From an uncultured Bacteroidota bacterium (lineage in GTDB: Bacteria > Bacteroidota > Bacteroidia > Flavobacteriales > Flavobacteriaceae): DNA of 64,000 nt. The notes under the pieces are model-generated. The model was not told the origin of the DNA, did not search any database, and saw only the letters and a program-made list of their open reading frames with translations. A program made the translations under genes and the position numbers. The DNA lies in contig CACIXU010000002.1 in the NCBI GenBank assembly GCA_902590705.1, positions 1-64,000 of the forward strand. The letters are read 5' to 3'. Position 1 is the stretch's first letter; each line of letters starts with the position of its first letter. Of this stretch, positions 26,583 to 35,448 are shown in pieces.

Positions 26583-27316
26583 TTTTTATATTTTTTAGAT
26601 ATTTTGTAGAGGTCCAACCAAAGTCGAAAAAAATACCAAGGACTAACCCTGGAGTCCGGAGTATCCACCCACTCATTTAAGGGGACCTCCTTGATATGCT
26701 CTTTAATGTTTTTTCTTCCATAAACCTTTATGGCTCGAAAAAAAATTTCTACATCAAATAGCCATTTTGATAAAAAAGGTTCAACAAATATTTTAACTGC
26801 CAGGGAAGATTCAAAAATCTTACAGCCACATTGAGAATCATATAAGCTTAATTTGAGACTTTTGGAAATAGCTGTTGCAACTAATCTGCCGAAAAAAAAG
26901 CGATACCATTTCCTTTTGATATTGTTGTCTAGCTTTAGAATTCTTGAACCAAATGCTAGAGAGATTTTCCCTTCAACGTAGTTAGTCAATTGATAACACT
27001 CTTCTAGGCTTGTCGCTAAATCAGCATCCAAATAGGCAATTTTTTTAAAATCGTGATTGTTCAAGACAAAATGAAAACCCTCAAAAACCGCATTTCCTTT
27101 TCCCTTATTTTTATTTAAAGAGATTAAATGGACCTGTTCATTAAACTCTATAACCATTTCATGTATTAGGTGTCCAGTTTCGTCACTAGATCCATCATTA
27201 ATAAAGAAAATTGAAACGTCGCGGGTCTTATTTAAAAAAGACTTATAACTCATAACAGGTAAACGATTAGCCTCGTTATAACAGGGGATTACAATCGCTA
27301 ATGTCTTTTTTTGCAT
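26579..27316 (-). CDS. GT2 glycosyltransferase, dolichyl-phosphate sugar synthase-like
   Basis: GT-A fold: LAIVIPCYNEANRLP at the N-terminus, INDGSSDETG around 38-47, and the metal-binding DAD in IAYLDADLATS. The C-terminal SQCGCKIFE and FLSKWLFDVEIFFRA motifs match polyprenyl-phosphate glucosyl/mannosyltransferases (DPG/DPM synthase-like). 245 residues, no transmembrane tail. It transfers a sugar from a nucleotide donor to polyprenyl phosphate on the cytoplasmic face; the overlapping downstream ArnT-like gene encodes the matching transferase on the other side. Confidence 0.85.
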   Translation of the reverse strand: MQKKTLAIVIPCYNEANRLPVMSYKSFLNKTRDVSIFFINDGSSDETGHLIHEMVIEFNEQVHLISLNKNKGKGNAVFEGFHFVLNNHDFKKIAYLDADLATSLEECYQLTNYVEGKISLAFGSRILKLDNNIKRKWYRFFFGRLVATAISKSLKLSLYDSQCGCKIFESSLAVKIFVEPFLSKWLFDVEIFFRAIKVYGRKNIKEHIKEVPLNEWVDTPDSRVSPWYFFRLWLDLYKISKKYKN

Positions 27317-27365
27317 AAAGAATAAAGATAAGCATTATTATAAATTTTGATTTTCAGATAAAAAT

Positions 27366-27398
27366 TCAAAAAAAATGCGGATCCATCGACCCGCATTT
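27366..27398 (-). terminator. intrinsic terminator after the mini-ORF
   Basis: On the minus strand AAATGCGG (27398-27391), a 10-base loop and CCGCATTT (27380-27373) form a perfect 8-bp stem followed by further T residues to 27368. It lies 22 bases past the stop of the 20-codon ORF and 50 bases before the GT2 gene start. Confidence 0.85.
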
Positions 27399-27419
27399 AT
27401 TGCTATAGATAAGGATAGT

Positions 27420-27482
27420 TTAGAACAGTGCACTTGAGGGTATCTGCTGTCCTAACTTCCTTAAATTACTATGGTTAGACAT
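27420..27482 (-). CDS. 20-codon mini-ORF with a strong Shine-Dalgarno sequence
   Basis: On the minus strand AGAAAGGAGGTG stands 5 bases before an ATG at 27482, close to a full complement of the 16S rRNA 3' end. Such sites are rare in this phylum, where most genes in the window have none. The frame encodes 20 residues beginning MSNHSNLRKLGQQIP and ends TAA. A perfect -7 box (TATCTTTG, 27552-27545) precedes it and a strong terminator follows, so it looks like a complete small transcription unit of about 170 bases between ribE and the glycosyltransferase operon. It may be a small protein, a leader peptide or an RNA that captures ribosomes. I do not recognise the peptide. Confidence 0.5.
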   Translation of the reverse strand: MSNHSNLRKLGQQIPSSALF

Positions 27483-27488
27483 ATGACA

Positions 27489-27497
27489 CCTCCTTTC
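27489..27497 (-). promoter_or_regulatory. extended Shine-Dalgarno site of the mini-ORF
   Basis: The minus strand reads AAAGGAGGT here, at ideal distance from the ATG at 27482. It decides the start of the mini-ORF and is the strongest ribosome binding site noticed in the window. Confidence 0.65.
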
Positions 27498-27544
27498 TAT
27501 ATTAAATTCAACATAACTGTTGTCACAGCATTAAAACTTCTTTT

Positions 27545-27552
27545 CAAAGATA
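27545..27552 (-). promoter_or_regulatory. -7 promoter element of the mini-ORF transcript
   Basis: The minus strand reads TATCTTTG, a complete TAnnTTTG match. Transcription would start near 27538, about 56 bases before the mini-ORF. The -33 region has TTA, not TTG, at the expected distance. Confidence 0.5.
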
Positions 27553-27603
27553 AGCAGAGAAGTTTACACCTAATCGATTTTTTTAAAAATTTGAGTAGTT
27601 AAT

Positions 27604-28200
27604 TTAAGAATTAGAAAAAACAGATTGAATTTTTTTAATGTATTTTCCTATAATATCAAATTCTAAATTTACAATATCGCCAACCTTTATGAAATTGAAA
27701 TTAGTGTGCTCATAAGTATAAGGAATGATGGCAACTGAGAAAGTATTAATTCCTGAGTTTATTACAGTAAGACTCACACCGTTAATGGTAATAGATCCTT
27801 TTTCAATAGTTATATTACCGGGGTCTAAGGTATACTCAAATTCGTAAACCCAACTGCCATCTTTGTTTTCAACTCCAATACATCTACCAGTTTGATCAAC
27901 ATGACCCTGAACTATATGTCCATCAAGCCTTCCATTTATTTTCATTGCCCTTTCCAAATTGATAAAATCACCTAACTTTAAATCCCCAAGGTTAGATTTT
28001 AGAAGTGTTTCTTGAATTGCGGTAACCACATATTTATTTCCTTTGATGTCTACCACGGTTAAACATACTCCATTGTGAGCTAAGCTTTGATCAATTTTCA
28101 GCTCTCGCGTCAGTTTACTTTCTATGGTAATATGAAGGTTCTCCTGATCACTTTTTAATTCTATTACTTTACCAAACCCCTCAATTATTCCAGTAAACAT
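27604..28200 (-). CDS. ribE: riboflavin synthase alpha subunit
   Basis: Starts with the invariant MFTGIIEGFGKV and consists of two lumazine-binding barrels, the second starting near residue 98 (GHVDQTGRCIGVE). Conserved SLAHNGVCLTVVD and KGSITINGVSLTVI are the matching ligand-binding turns of the two halves. The enzyme converts two 6,7-dimethyl-8-ribityllumazine molecules to riboflavin in the cytoplasm. 198 residues, complete. Divergent from pdxA, 55 bases away, an order common in flavobacteria. No FMN riboswitch was seen in the short leader. Confidence 0.95.
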   Translation of the reverse strand: MFTGIIEGFGKVIELKSDQENLHITIESKLTRELKIDQSLAHNGVCLTVVDIKGNKYVVTAIQETLLKSNLGDLKLGDFINLERAMKINGRLDGHIVQGHVDQTGRCIGVENKDGSWVYEFEYTLDPGNITIEKGSITINGVSLTVINSGINTFSVAIIPYTYEHTNFNFIKVGDIVNLEFDIIGKYIKKIQSVFSNS

Positions 28201-28255
28201 CAGTTTTATTTTAATTACATTTATGCCGTAAAATTAGGAATAAATAGTTAGATAA

Positions 28256-29272
28256 ATGTCTGAAAAAATTAAGCTTGGAATTTCAATGGGTGATCCCAAC
28301 GGAGTTGGTATTGAAATTATTTTAAAAATATTTGAAGACAAGAGGATTTTTGATTTTTTTAGCCCCATAATTTTTGCACCAATCGAGCTTTTAGAAAGAC
28401 AAAAAAAATTTTTTAATTTAACAACGAACTTGTTTTTAGTTAAAGACAGAAAAAAATATCACAACGCTAAGCTTAATGTATACAACATCGAAATGCTTGA
28501 TGAGGAGCTAGTTTTTGGGCGTTATTCTATGGCAGCGGGATCGTTAGCTTTTAAATCAATAAAAGAAGCTTCAATTGCATTAAAAGATGGAGAAGTTGAT
28601 GCTTTAGTTACCTCTCCGATTAACAAGAAGACTATCCAATCTGAGGATTTTAGCTTTCCAGGACATACTTCCTATTTTGCTGACTTTCTCAATGGTGAAG
28701 GCCTTATGTTCATGATATCTGATGAACTTAAAGTTGCGTTGGTTACCGATCACATTCCAGTTAAAGAAATTAGTGATCAAATTACTAGTGAATTACTTAA
28801 GAAAAAAATCCATCAATTGGAATATTCATTAAAGTTTGATTTTGACATTAATCGTCCGAGGATTGCAGTTTTGGGATTAAACCCTCACTCGGGAGATATG
28901 GGTGTAATTGGATATGAAGAAGACAAAATATATATACCAGTAATTAAAGAGTTAAGCGAAAAGGGGCTCCTAATTTTTGGACCCTATCCAGCAGATAGTT
29001 TTTTCGGGAATCAAAGACATTTGAATTTTGATGCAATTCTGGCATCATATCATGATCAGGGTCTGATCCCATTTAAATCGCTAACCTTTGGTGAAGGAAC
29101 AAACTTCACTGCAGGTTTAAGTAAAGTACGTACATCTCCAGATCATGGCACTGCTTTTGAAATCGCTGGAAAGGGTGTTGCACAAGTAGGTTCATTTAGA
29201 TCAGCAATGTATATGGCTAGGAGAATTTTTTTAAACCGTAAGAAAAAACAAAATTTTCTAAAGTCTGATTAG
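28256..29272 (+). CDS. pdxA: 4-hydroxythreonine-4-phosphate dehydrogenase
   Basis: Opens KLGISMGDPNGVGIEII, the PdxA signature, and keeps TSPINKK, FPGHTSYFAD, LNPHSGD and SYHDQGLIPFK, which carry the metal-binding histidines and substrate residues. It oxidises 4-phosphohydroxy-threonine with NAD in the DXP-dependent route to pyridoxal 5'-phosphate. 338 residues, full length. The first gene of a rightward series that continues with yceD-rpmF-fabH-accB-accC, though a separate -7 element lies before yceD. Confidence 0.95.
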   Translation: MSEKIKLGISMGDPNGVGIEIILKIFEDKRIFDFFSPIIFAPIELLERQKKFFNLTTNLFLVKDRKKYHNAKLNVYNIEMLDEELVFGRYSMAAGSLAFKSIKEASIALKDGEVDALVTSPINKKTIQSEDFSFPGHTSYFADFLNGEGLMFMISDELKVALVTDHIPVKEISDQITSELLKKKIHQLEYSLKFDFDINRPRIAVLGLNPHSGDMGVIGYEEDKIYIPVIKELSEKGLLIFGPYPADSFFGNQRHLNFDAILASYHDQGLIPFKSLTFGEGTNFTAGLSKVRTSPDHGTAFEIAGKGVAQVGSFRSAMYMARRIFLNRKKKQNFLKSD

Positions 29273-29316
29273 GTTCAAAAAAAAGGCTGTGGATCCTTAT
29301 TTATCATTTTTTATTT

Positions 29317-29324
29317 TAAATTTG
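29317..29324 (+). promoter_or_regulatory. -7 promoter element before yceD
   Basis: TAAATTTG, a full match to TAnnTTTG, 20 bases before the yceD ATG, giving a short leader. No clear -33 TTG. Confidence 0.5.
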
Positions 29325-29344
29325 CCTACTTAATTGTAGAAAGA

Positions 29345-29866
29345 ATGAAGAAAAATTCAGCATTCTTGATACCTTTTGTAGGGTTAAAGGATGGCATTCA
29401 TCATTTTGACTTTGCTATTAATAACGAGTTCTTTGAAGGATATGATTTTTTTGATTTTAAAAAAGCTGATTTAAAAGTTCATCTGGTTTTTGAAAAAAAA
29501 ACTACAATGCTAAATTTAGATTTTAAGGCTTCAGGCAAAGTTAACGTACCATGTGACCTTTCCAACGAGCTCTTTGATCTTTCAATTAGTTCCGATTTTC
29601 AACTTGTGGTTAAATTTGGAGATACTGACAATCGTATTGACGATGAACTATTAATTTTACCTCAAGGTTCACACCAAATTGATGTAGCTCATTATATTTA
29701 TGAAATGAACGTTCTTTCTATCCCACAGAAAAAAATTCATCCAGGAATTAAAAATGGAACCCTTAAGTCAGAGGTTTTAGAAAAACTAAAAGATTTAGAT
29801 CCCCAAAAAAAATCACTTTCAGATGAAATAGATCCGAGGTGGAATAAATTAAAAGACTTATTATAA
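29345..29866 (+). CDS. yceD: YceD family (DUF177) 23S rRNA accumulation protein
   Basis: 173 residues. The central [29 protein letters not shown] is the DUF177 core with its conserved Cys, and the Asp/Glu-rich stretch [33 protein letters not shown] is characteristic. YceD is needed for normal 23S rRNA levels and is nearly always next to rpmF, as here (26-base gap). Cytoplasmic. Together with rpmF and the fatty acid genes it forms the classical yceD-rpmF-fab block. Confidence 0.9.
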   Translation: MKKNSAFLIPFVGLKDGIHHFDFAINNEFFEGYDFFDFKKADLKVHLVFEKKTTMLNLDFKASGKVNVPCDLSNELFDLSISSDFQLVVKFGDTDNRIDDELLILPQGSHQIDVAHYIYEMNVLSIPQKKIHPGIKNGTLKSEVLEKLKDLDPQKKSLSDEIDPRWNKLKDLL

Positions 29867-29892
29867 TTCGAATAAAAATAAAACAGGAGAAA

Positions 29893-30090
29893 ATGGCACA
29901 TCCTAAAAGAAAAATATCAAAAACAAGAAGGGATAAAAGAAGAACCCACTACAAAGCATCCACCCCCCAAATTGCTATCTGTCCCGCTACTGGGGAAAAT
30001 CACCTCTATCACAGAGCTCATTGGCACGAGGGAAAACTATACTATAGAGGTAAAGTTTTAATTGATAACATTGAAGGGGCTGAGGCTTAA
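29893..30090 (+). CDS. rpmF: 50S ribosomal protein L32 (bL32)
   Basis: 65 residues starting [20 protein letters not shown], the bL32 hallmark, followed by [15 protein letters not shown]. The usual zinc-binding cysteines are reduced to one (CPATG), with no second CxxC pair, so this is the zinc-independent type. A modest AGGAG lies 8 bases before the ATG. It is a structural protein of the large ribosomal subunit near the peptidyl-transferase exit region. Confidence 0.95.
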   Translation: MAHPKRKISKTRRDKRRTHYKASTPQIAICPATGENHLYHRAHWHEGKLYYRGKVLIDNIEGAEA

Positions 30091-30121
30091 ATAATACAAC
30101 TTCATTATAATAGAATTAGCT

Positions 30122-30164
30122 CTTCATAAATGAAGTATCATTTTTGTAAACAAAGATTTTGTTT
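30122..30164 (+). other. two small inverted repeats between rpmF and fabH
   Basis: CTTCAT(30122-30127)/ATGAAG(30130-30135) followed by a T-rich stretch, and AAACAAA(30148-30154)/TTTGTTT(30158-30164) with a 3-base loop. They could attenuate read-through from rpmF. TTTG (30158-30161), an 18-base spacer and TATCTTCA (30180-30187) may also be a weak fabH promoter. Function is inferred only. Confidence 0.3.
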
Positions 30165-30225
30165 GCTGTAAAAAACTACTATCTTCACATATAATATTGA
30201 AGATTCAAAAGGAAGTATTCTACTG

Positions 30226-31230
30226 ATGAATTACATCAATTCTGGCCCCAAAAAGGCTGCAATTACGGGTTTGGGTGCTTATGTCCCAAAACACAGGCTC
30301 ACCAATGCAGATCTTGAAAAAATGGTCGATACTAATGATGAGTGGATTTTTGCTAGAACTGGAATAAAGGAAAGAAGAATATTAAAAGGACAGCACAAGC
30401 CAACTTCTTTTATGGCAATTAAAGCAGCTAAAAAATTACTAAGAAAAAAGAATATTGCTCCTAGAAGAATTGATATGGTAATTGTTGCCACTATTACTCC
30501 AGATATGAATGTTGCAGCTACAGCGGCTCAAGTTGCAACAGAAATAGGGGCTGTGAATGCTTTTGCCTATGATATTCAAGCAGCATGCTCTGGCTTCTTA
30601 TATGGCATGTCAACTGCCTCAAGCATGATTTCCTCTGGTCGTTATAAAAAAGTTCTTTTAATAGGAGCCGATAAAATGTCATCAATAGTTGACTACGATG
30701 ATAGAGCAACCTGTATTATTTTTGGAGATGGAGCAGGAGCAGCACTTTTTGAAGCTAGTGATTCTGATTATGGTTGGGAGGATGAATATTTTAGATCAAA
30801 TGGCTCAGGAAGAAAGTATTTAAATATTAAAGCGGGGGGATCGCTTTTGCCCGCATCTGAGGTTACTGTTGAAAATAAAATGCACTTCCTTTACCAAGAT
30901 GGTAAAACGGTTTTTAAATCTGCTGTTTCCGAAATGTGTAATGCAGCAGAAAAAATTATAAAGCGGAATAAAATTGACACAAATAAAATTGCTTATTTGG
31001 TTCCACATCAAGCCAACAAAAGAATAATTGATGCCGTGGCTAAACGTATCAATCTTCCCTCACAAAAGGTCATGAATAATATTGAGAAATATGGAAATAC
31101 AACTGCGGCAACATTACCGCTATTACTTAACGACTATGAAAAAAAACTTAGTCCTGGAGATAAATTAATTTTTGCTGCTTTTGGTGGAGGATTCACCTGG
31201 GGGGCAGCCTATCTCACATGGTCTTATTAA
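30226..31230 (+). CDS. fabH: beta-ketoacyl-ACP synthase III
   Basis: Thiolase-fold enzyme with all three catalytic residues in place: Cys121 in QAACSGFLYG, His261 in PHQANKRII and Asn291 in YGNTTAATLP. GGGFTWGAAYLTW closes the protein. It condenses an acyl-CoA (acetyl or branched primer) with malonyl-ACP to begin fatty acid synthesis. 334 residues. Followed by accB after 18 bases, so supply of malonyl-CoA and its first use are encoded together. Confidence 0.95.
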   Translation: MNYINSGPKKAAITGLGAYVPKHRLTNADLEKMVDTNDEWIFARTGIKERRILKGQHKPTSFMAIKAAKKLLRKKNIAPRRIDMVIVATITPDMNVAATAAQVATEIGAVNAFAYDIQAACSGFLYGMSTASSMISSGRYKKVLLIGADKMSSIVDYDDRATCIIFGDGAGAALFEASDSDYGWEDEYFRSNGSGRKYLNIKAGGSLLPASEVTVENKMHFLYQDGKTVFKSAVSEMCNAAEKIIKRNKIDTNKIAYLVPHQANKRIIDAVAKRINLPSQKVMNNIEKYGNTTAATLPLLLNDYEKKLSPGDKLIFAAFGGGFTWGAAYLTWSY

Positions 31231-31248
31231 AAAATAAATGATTTTATA

Positions 31249-31752
31249 ATGGAAATTAAAGAAATTCAAAACTTAATCAAATTTGTAGCTAAATCAGGAG
31301 CTCATGAGGTAAAACTGGAGATGGATGATTTTAAAATTACCATAAAAGCAAATGCACAAACCTCCGTCCAGGAGACTAATAGTCCTATACAACCAATTTC
31401 CAGTATGGTCGTCTCCACGCCACAGCCACAGGAAGTAGTAGTTTCTTCTAAAAAAGATTTATCCCCTGAGAAAACTACTGAAACAGATACTTTAGATGAG
31501 GGATCAGATAGTTTAATTACTATTAAATCACCTATGATTGGAACCTTTTATCGCAAACCATCTCCAGATAAAAAAGTATTTATTGAAGTTGGAGATATTA
31601 TTAATGAAGGGGACGTCCTGTGTGTTGTTGAGGCGATGAAACTATTTAATGAGATTGAATCAGAGGTTAGCGGAAAAATTGTAAAAATATTAGTTGATGA
31701 CTCTTCACCCGTGGAATTCGACCAACCCTTATTTTTAGTTGAACCAGTTTAA
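31249..31752 (+). CDS. accB: acetyl-CoA carboxylase biotin carboxyl carrier protein
   Basis: 167 residues: N-terminal helix region, a Pro/Ser/Thr-rich linker (about 38-90) and a C-terminal biotinyl domain with E128-A-M-K131-L, where Lys131 takes the biotin, plus the thumb-containing [18 protein letters not shown]. It carries carboxybiotin from AccC to the carboxyltransferase. It lies 18 bases after fabH and 11 bases before accC. Confidence 0.95.
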   Translation: MEIKEIQNLIKFVAKSGAHEVKLEMDDFKITIKANAQTSVQETNSPIQPISSMVVSTPQPQEVVVSSKKDLSPEKTTETDTLDEGSDSLITIKSPMIGTFYRKPSPDKKVFIEVGDIINEGDVLCVVEAMKLFNEIESEVSGKIVKILVDDSSPVEFDQPLFLVEPV

Positions 31753-31763
31753 ATATCTCCAAA

Positions 31764-33104
31764 ATGTTTAAGAAAATTTTAATTGCCAATAGAGGAGAAA
31801 TAGCTATGCGATTGATTAGGACATGTAAAGAGATGGGAATCAAAACAGTGGCTGTTTATTCAAAAGCTGATCAAGAAAGCTTACATGTTCGATTCGCGGA
31901 TGAAGCGGTTTGTATTGGTCCTGCTCCAAGCACAGAGTCTTATTTAAAAATCGCAAATATTATGGCTGCTGCAGAAATATGTAATGCGGATGCGATTCAT
32001 CCTGGTTATGGATTTTTATCTGAAAATGCTAAGTTTTCTAAAATTTGTAAAGAGCATGGAATAAAATTTATTGGTGCTTCACCTGAAATGATTGAGAAAA
32101 TGGGGGATAAAGCTAGCGCAAAAGCCACAATGAAGGAGGCTGGAGTTCCTACAATTCCAGGCTCTGAAGGAATTTTAGAATCTTTAGAGCATTCAAAAAA
32201 AATAGCCAAAAATATTGGTTATCCTATTATGTTAAAGGCAACTGCTGGCGGTGGAGGTAAAGGTATGCGCGCTGTTTGGAATAAGGACGATCTGGAAAAG
32301 GCATGGGAGAGTGCCAGACAGGAGGCCACTGCTTCATTCGGGAATAACGGGATGTATATGGAAAAGCTAATCGAGGAACCGCGTCATATAGAAATTCAGA
32401 TAGTTGGAGACTCGAAAGGTAAGGCTTGTCATCTTTCTGAAAGGGACTGTTCAGTTCAAAGAAGGCACCAAAAGCTGACAGAGGAAACCCCATCCCCTTT
32501 TATGACTTATGAGTTGAGGAATAAAATGGGAGAAGCAGCTGTAAAAGCTGCGGAATTTATTCGATACGAGGGGGCAGGAACTGTAGAGTTTTTGGTGGAT
32601 AAAAATCGAAATTTTTATTTCATGGAGATGAATACCCGAATTCAAGTAGAACACCCAATTACTGAGCAGGTCATTAATTTTGATTTAATAAGAGAGCAAA
32701 TAATGGTTGCCGCTGGAGTTGCCATAAAAGGAAAAAATTACTTGCCAAAAATGCACTCTATTGAATGTAGGATTAATGCAGAGGACCCCTATAACGATTT
32801 TAGACCTAGTCCAGGACTCATTAATACTTTACATTTTCCAGGAGGCCATGGCGTTAGACTGGATACTCACGTTTATAGTGGATATATAATCCCTCCCCAC
32901 TATGACTCAATGATTGCAAAACTAATAACCACAGCTCAGACAAGAGAGGAAGCAATAAATAAAATGAAACGAGCATTGGATGAATTTGTAATCGAAGGGG
33001 TTAAGACTACTATCCCTTTCCACAGAAAGTTAATGGACCATCCCAATTACATTTCAGGAAACTACACTACAAAATTTATGGAATCATTTTCTATGGATGA
33101 ATAA
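31764..33104 (+). CDS. accC: acetyl-CoA carboxylase biotin carboxylase subunit
   Basis: Starts [20 protein letters not shown], the biotin carboxylase signature, with the ATP-grasp loop [11 protein letters not shown] near residue 160-170, [14 protein letters not shown] and [15 protein letters not shown] for ATP/Mg and carboxylation. 446 residues, complete. It carboxylates biotin on AccB using ATP and bicarbonate. AccA and AccD are not in the window. A weak hairpin follows the gene. Confidence 0.95.
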   Translation: MFKKILIANRGEIAMRLIRTCKEMGIKTVAVYSKADQESLHVRFADEAVCIGPAPSTESYLKIANIMAAAEICNADAIHPGYGFLSENAKFSKICKEHGIKFIGASPEMIEKMGDKASAKATMKEAGVPTIPGSEGILESLEHSKKIAKNIGYPIMLKATAGGGGKGMRAVWNKDDLEKAWESARQEATASFGNNGMYMEKLIEEPRHIEIQIVGDSKGKACHLSERDCSVQRRHQKLTEETPSPFMTYELRNKMGEAAVKAAEFIRYEGAGTVEFLVDKNRNFYFMEMNTRIQVEHPITEQVINFDLIREQIMVAAGVAIKGKNYLPKMHSIECRINAEDPYNDFRPSPGLINTLHFPGGHGVRLDTHVYSGYIIPPHYDSMIAKLITTAQTREEAINKMKRALDEFVIEGVKTTIPFHRKLMDHPNYISGNYTTKFMESFSMDE

Positions 33105-33130
33105 AATATTTTTTAAATAATTTAAAATGG

Positions 33131-33154
33131 CACTAATATTAGTTAGTGACTTTT
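33131..33154 (+). terminator. weak terminator-like hairpin after accC
   Basis: CACTAA (33131-33136), a 6-base loop and TTAGTG (33143-33148), followed by ACTTTT. Located 27 bases past the accC stop, ahead of the convergent asd gene. The stem is short and AT-rich. Confidence 0.4.
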
Positions 33155-33257
33155 ATCCAAAAAAGTTTAATTTTTATATTTGAACGAGGAATATTGGCTC
33201 GGTAAAAGTTAAGTTTATTTAGCTAATATTAATCAAAATAAATAATAATTATTTCTA

Positions 33258-34247
33258 TTAAATAAGATCGTTATTAATTAAATACTCGGCTATTTGAATT
33301 GTATTTGTTGCGGCACCTTTTCTCAAGTTATCTGATACAACCCATAAGTTAATAGAGTTTTCTTGTGAGAAGTCTTTTCTGATTCTACCCACGAAAACTT
33401 CATCCTTACCTTTTGCATAAATTGGCATTGGATAGGTATTAGTATCTGGATTGTCTTGAAGAACTATTCCTGGACTTTCATGAAGTAATTTTCTGATATC
33501 GTCTAATTGAAATTCACTTTTAAGCTGAAGATTGATGGATTCACTATGACCACCAACTACAGGGATTCTAATTGCTGTGGCAGTTATTCCAATACTCTCA
33601 TCTCCCAAAATTTTATGTGTTTCATTTACAAGTTTCATTTCTTCTTTAGTATAGCCATTATCCATAAAAATATCACAGTGGGGGAGAGCGTTTCTGTGAA
33701 TAGGATAAGGGTAGGCCATCTCACCCTCAATATTGAGGGACTCATTTTCTAATTGTTGTACTGCTTTTATACCGGTCCCAGTAATAGATTGGTAAGTCGA
33801 TACAACAATTCTATTAATTCCGTAAGTATTTTTAAGCGGTGCAAGCGCCATTAACATCTGAATGGTAGAGCAATTAGGGTTAGCAATTATTCTATCCTCT
33901 TTAGTTAAAATTTGTGAATTGATTTCAGGAATAATTAATTTTTTATTAGGATCCATTCTCCAAGCAGAGGAGTTGTCAATGACCACGGATCCAACTTCAG
34001 CAAATTTTGGCGCCCACTCCAATGAGATGTCACCCCCTGCTGAAAATAGTGCCATATCTGGAGCCATTGACAAAGCAGTTGAAAGCCCTAAAACCTCAAA
34101 ACTATTCCCTTGATAGTGAACTTTCTTCCCTACTGAACGCTCTGAGGCTACAGGGATTAATTCGGTTAAGGGAAAATTGCGTTCTGAAAGAATCCTAAGC
34201 ATCACTTCACCGACCATCCCTGTTGCTCCAACTACTGCTAATTTCAT
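33258..34247 (-). CDS. asd: aspartate-semialdehyde dehydrogenase
   Basis: NADP-binding GATGMVGEVM at residues 8-17, catalytic Cys126 in NPNCSTIQM and the substrate-binding histidine in PVVGGHSESI. 329 residues, full length. It reduces aspartyl-phosphate to aspartate semialdehyde for lysine/diaminopimelate, threonine and methionine synthesis. Same strand as the tdk-alr pair but 109 bases further on, so probably with its own promoter. Confidence 0.95.
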   Translation of the reverse strand: MKLAVVGATGMVGEVMLRILSERNFPLTELIPVASERSVGKKVHYQGNSFEVLGLSTALSMAPDMALFSAGGDISLEWAPKFAEVGSVVIDNSSAWRMDPNKKLIIPEINSQILTKEDRIIANPNCSTIQMLMALAPLKNTYGINRIVVSTYQSITGTGIKAVQQLENESLNIEGEMAYPYPIHRNALPHCDIFMDNGYTKEEMKLVNETHKILGDESIGITATAIRIPVVGGHSESINLQLKSEFQLDDIRKLLHESPGIVLQDNPDTNTYPMPIYAKGKDEVFVGRIRKDFSQENSINLWVVSDNLRKGAATNTIQIAEYLINNDLI

Positions 34248-34356
34248 ATTTCAAATTTTTAGTAAAATTAATCTTTAAATAAGGGCTTACAATTTCGAAA
34301 TGTTTTTTTTCAAAATTCAAACAAATTGTTTAAATTATAACAAATTTCGAATGGAA

Positions 34357-35445
34357 TTATTCAACTACTTTTCTTGAGATACGCGAGCTAAGCCCTGAAA
34401 GTAATTCATATGAGATTGTTCCTGAGTCTTCAGCAAGATTGTCTGCCCTCCCCTTAGAACCAAAAACAATTACTTCACTACCCTCTTTGCAATTGATCTG
34501 ACCAATTTCAACCATGGTCATATCCATACAAATATTTCCAACCATTGGCGCTTTTTTACCATTGATTAGCACCCACCCTTTTCCATGTCCGTAATGCCTT
34601 GAAATTCCGTCCGCATGGCCAAGGGGTATTACCGCGATTTGGGTATCGTTAGAAGCTGTCCATCCACAATTATAACCTACAGTCACCCCTTTACTTATTT
34701 TATGAATTTGGGTAATAGTTGTTTTTAAAGTGGCTATTGGTTTTAGCTTTTGATTCCAATCTGATTGGTTAGCAAATCCATATAAACCAATTCCAGTTCT
34801 AACCCAGTCTAAATGATAATTGGGATAATTAAAAATACCTGAGGTATTCAAAAGGTGAAAATCAATTTTTTCCGTGGCATTTTTTTGGTGTTTGCTTATT
34901 ATTTCTTCAAAAAGGTCAATTTGAGAATCTGTTTTTTGATCAGGTCTTCTTGCTTCTGACGCTCCCAAATGAGAATAAATACTTTTTAATTGAATAGGGC
35001 TATGTTTTAACTCTTTTATTATCCAGTCTATATCATTTGGATTAAACCCGATTCGATTCAGTCCAGTATTGTATTTAATATGAATAGGATAATTAGAATT
35101 TTGGGTTTCTTTAACTATTCTTATAAACTCAAGCCAACTTCTCTTACTGTAAAGTGCAGGTTCCAACTGTTGTTCAATAATTTTTTTAAAATTATGAACC
35201 TGAGGATAAAATACTATAACGGGGACTTGAACTCCCGCACTTCTTAAAGCAATTCCTTCATTGGTATAAGCGACTGCAAGCGCGTCAATGCCAAGTGAAA
35301 CCAATTTATTAGCAATAACATCAATAGCACTTCCGTAGGCATTGGCCTTAACTACTCCAATCATTTTTACCCTTGGCTCTAATAGACTCCTTATGGATTT
35401 ATAATTATGGGTCAGTTTTTTTAAATCAATTTCAAGAAAACTCAA
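34357..35445 (-). CDS. alr: alanine racemase
   Basis: PLP enzyme of fold type III. VVKANAYG gives the cofactor lysine at residue 33; HIKYNTGLNRIGF and WVRTGIGLYGF are the substrate-binding blocks; GNICMDMTMVEIG is the second-subunit active-site loop. TTG start, chosen because it gives the typical N-terminus SFLEIDLKKLTHNY and only a 3-base gap from tdk. It makes D-alanine for peptidoglycan. 362 residues. Confidence 0.93.
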   Translation of the reverse strand: MSFLEIDLKKLTHNYKSIRSLLEPRVKMIGVVKANAYGSAIDVIANKLVSLGIDALAVAYTNEGIALRSAGVQVPVIVFYPQVHNFKKIIEQQLEPALYSKRSWLEFIRIVKETQNSNYPIHIKYNTGLNRIGFNPNDIDWIIKELKHSPIQLKSIYSHLGASEARRPDQKTDSQIDLFEEIISKHQKNATEKIDFHLLNTSGIFNYPNYHLDWVRTGIGLYGFANQSDWNQKLKPIATLKTTITQIHKISKGVTVGYNCGWTASNDTQIAVIPLGHADGISRHYGHGKGWVLINGKKAPMVGNICMDMTMVEIGQINCKEGSEVIVFGSKGRADNLAEDSGTISYELLSGLSSRISRKVVE

Positions 35446-35448
35446 GGG

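Noticed and set aside
28141-28255. FMN riboswitch upstream of riboflavin synthase
   Set aside because: The leader is under 60 bases and has none of the conserved FMN-element sequences.
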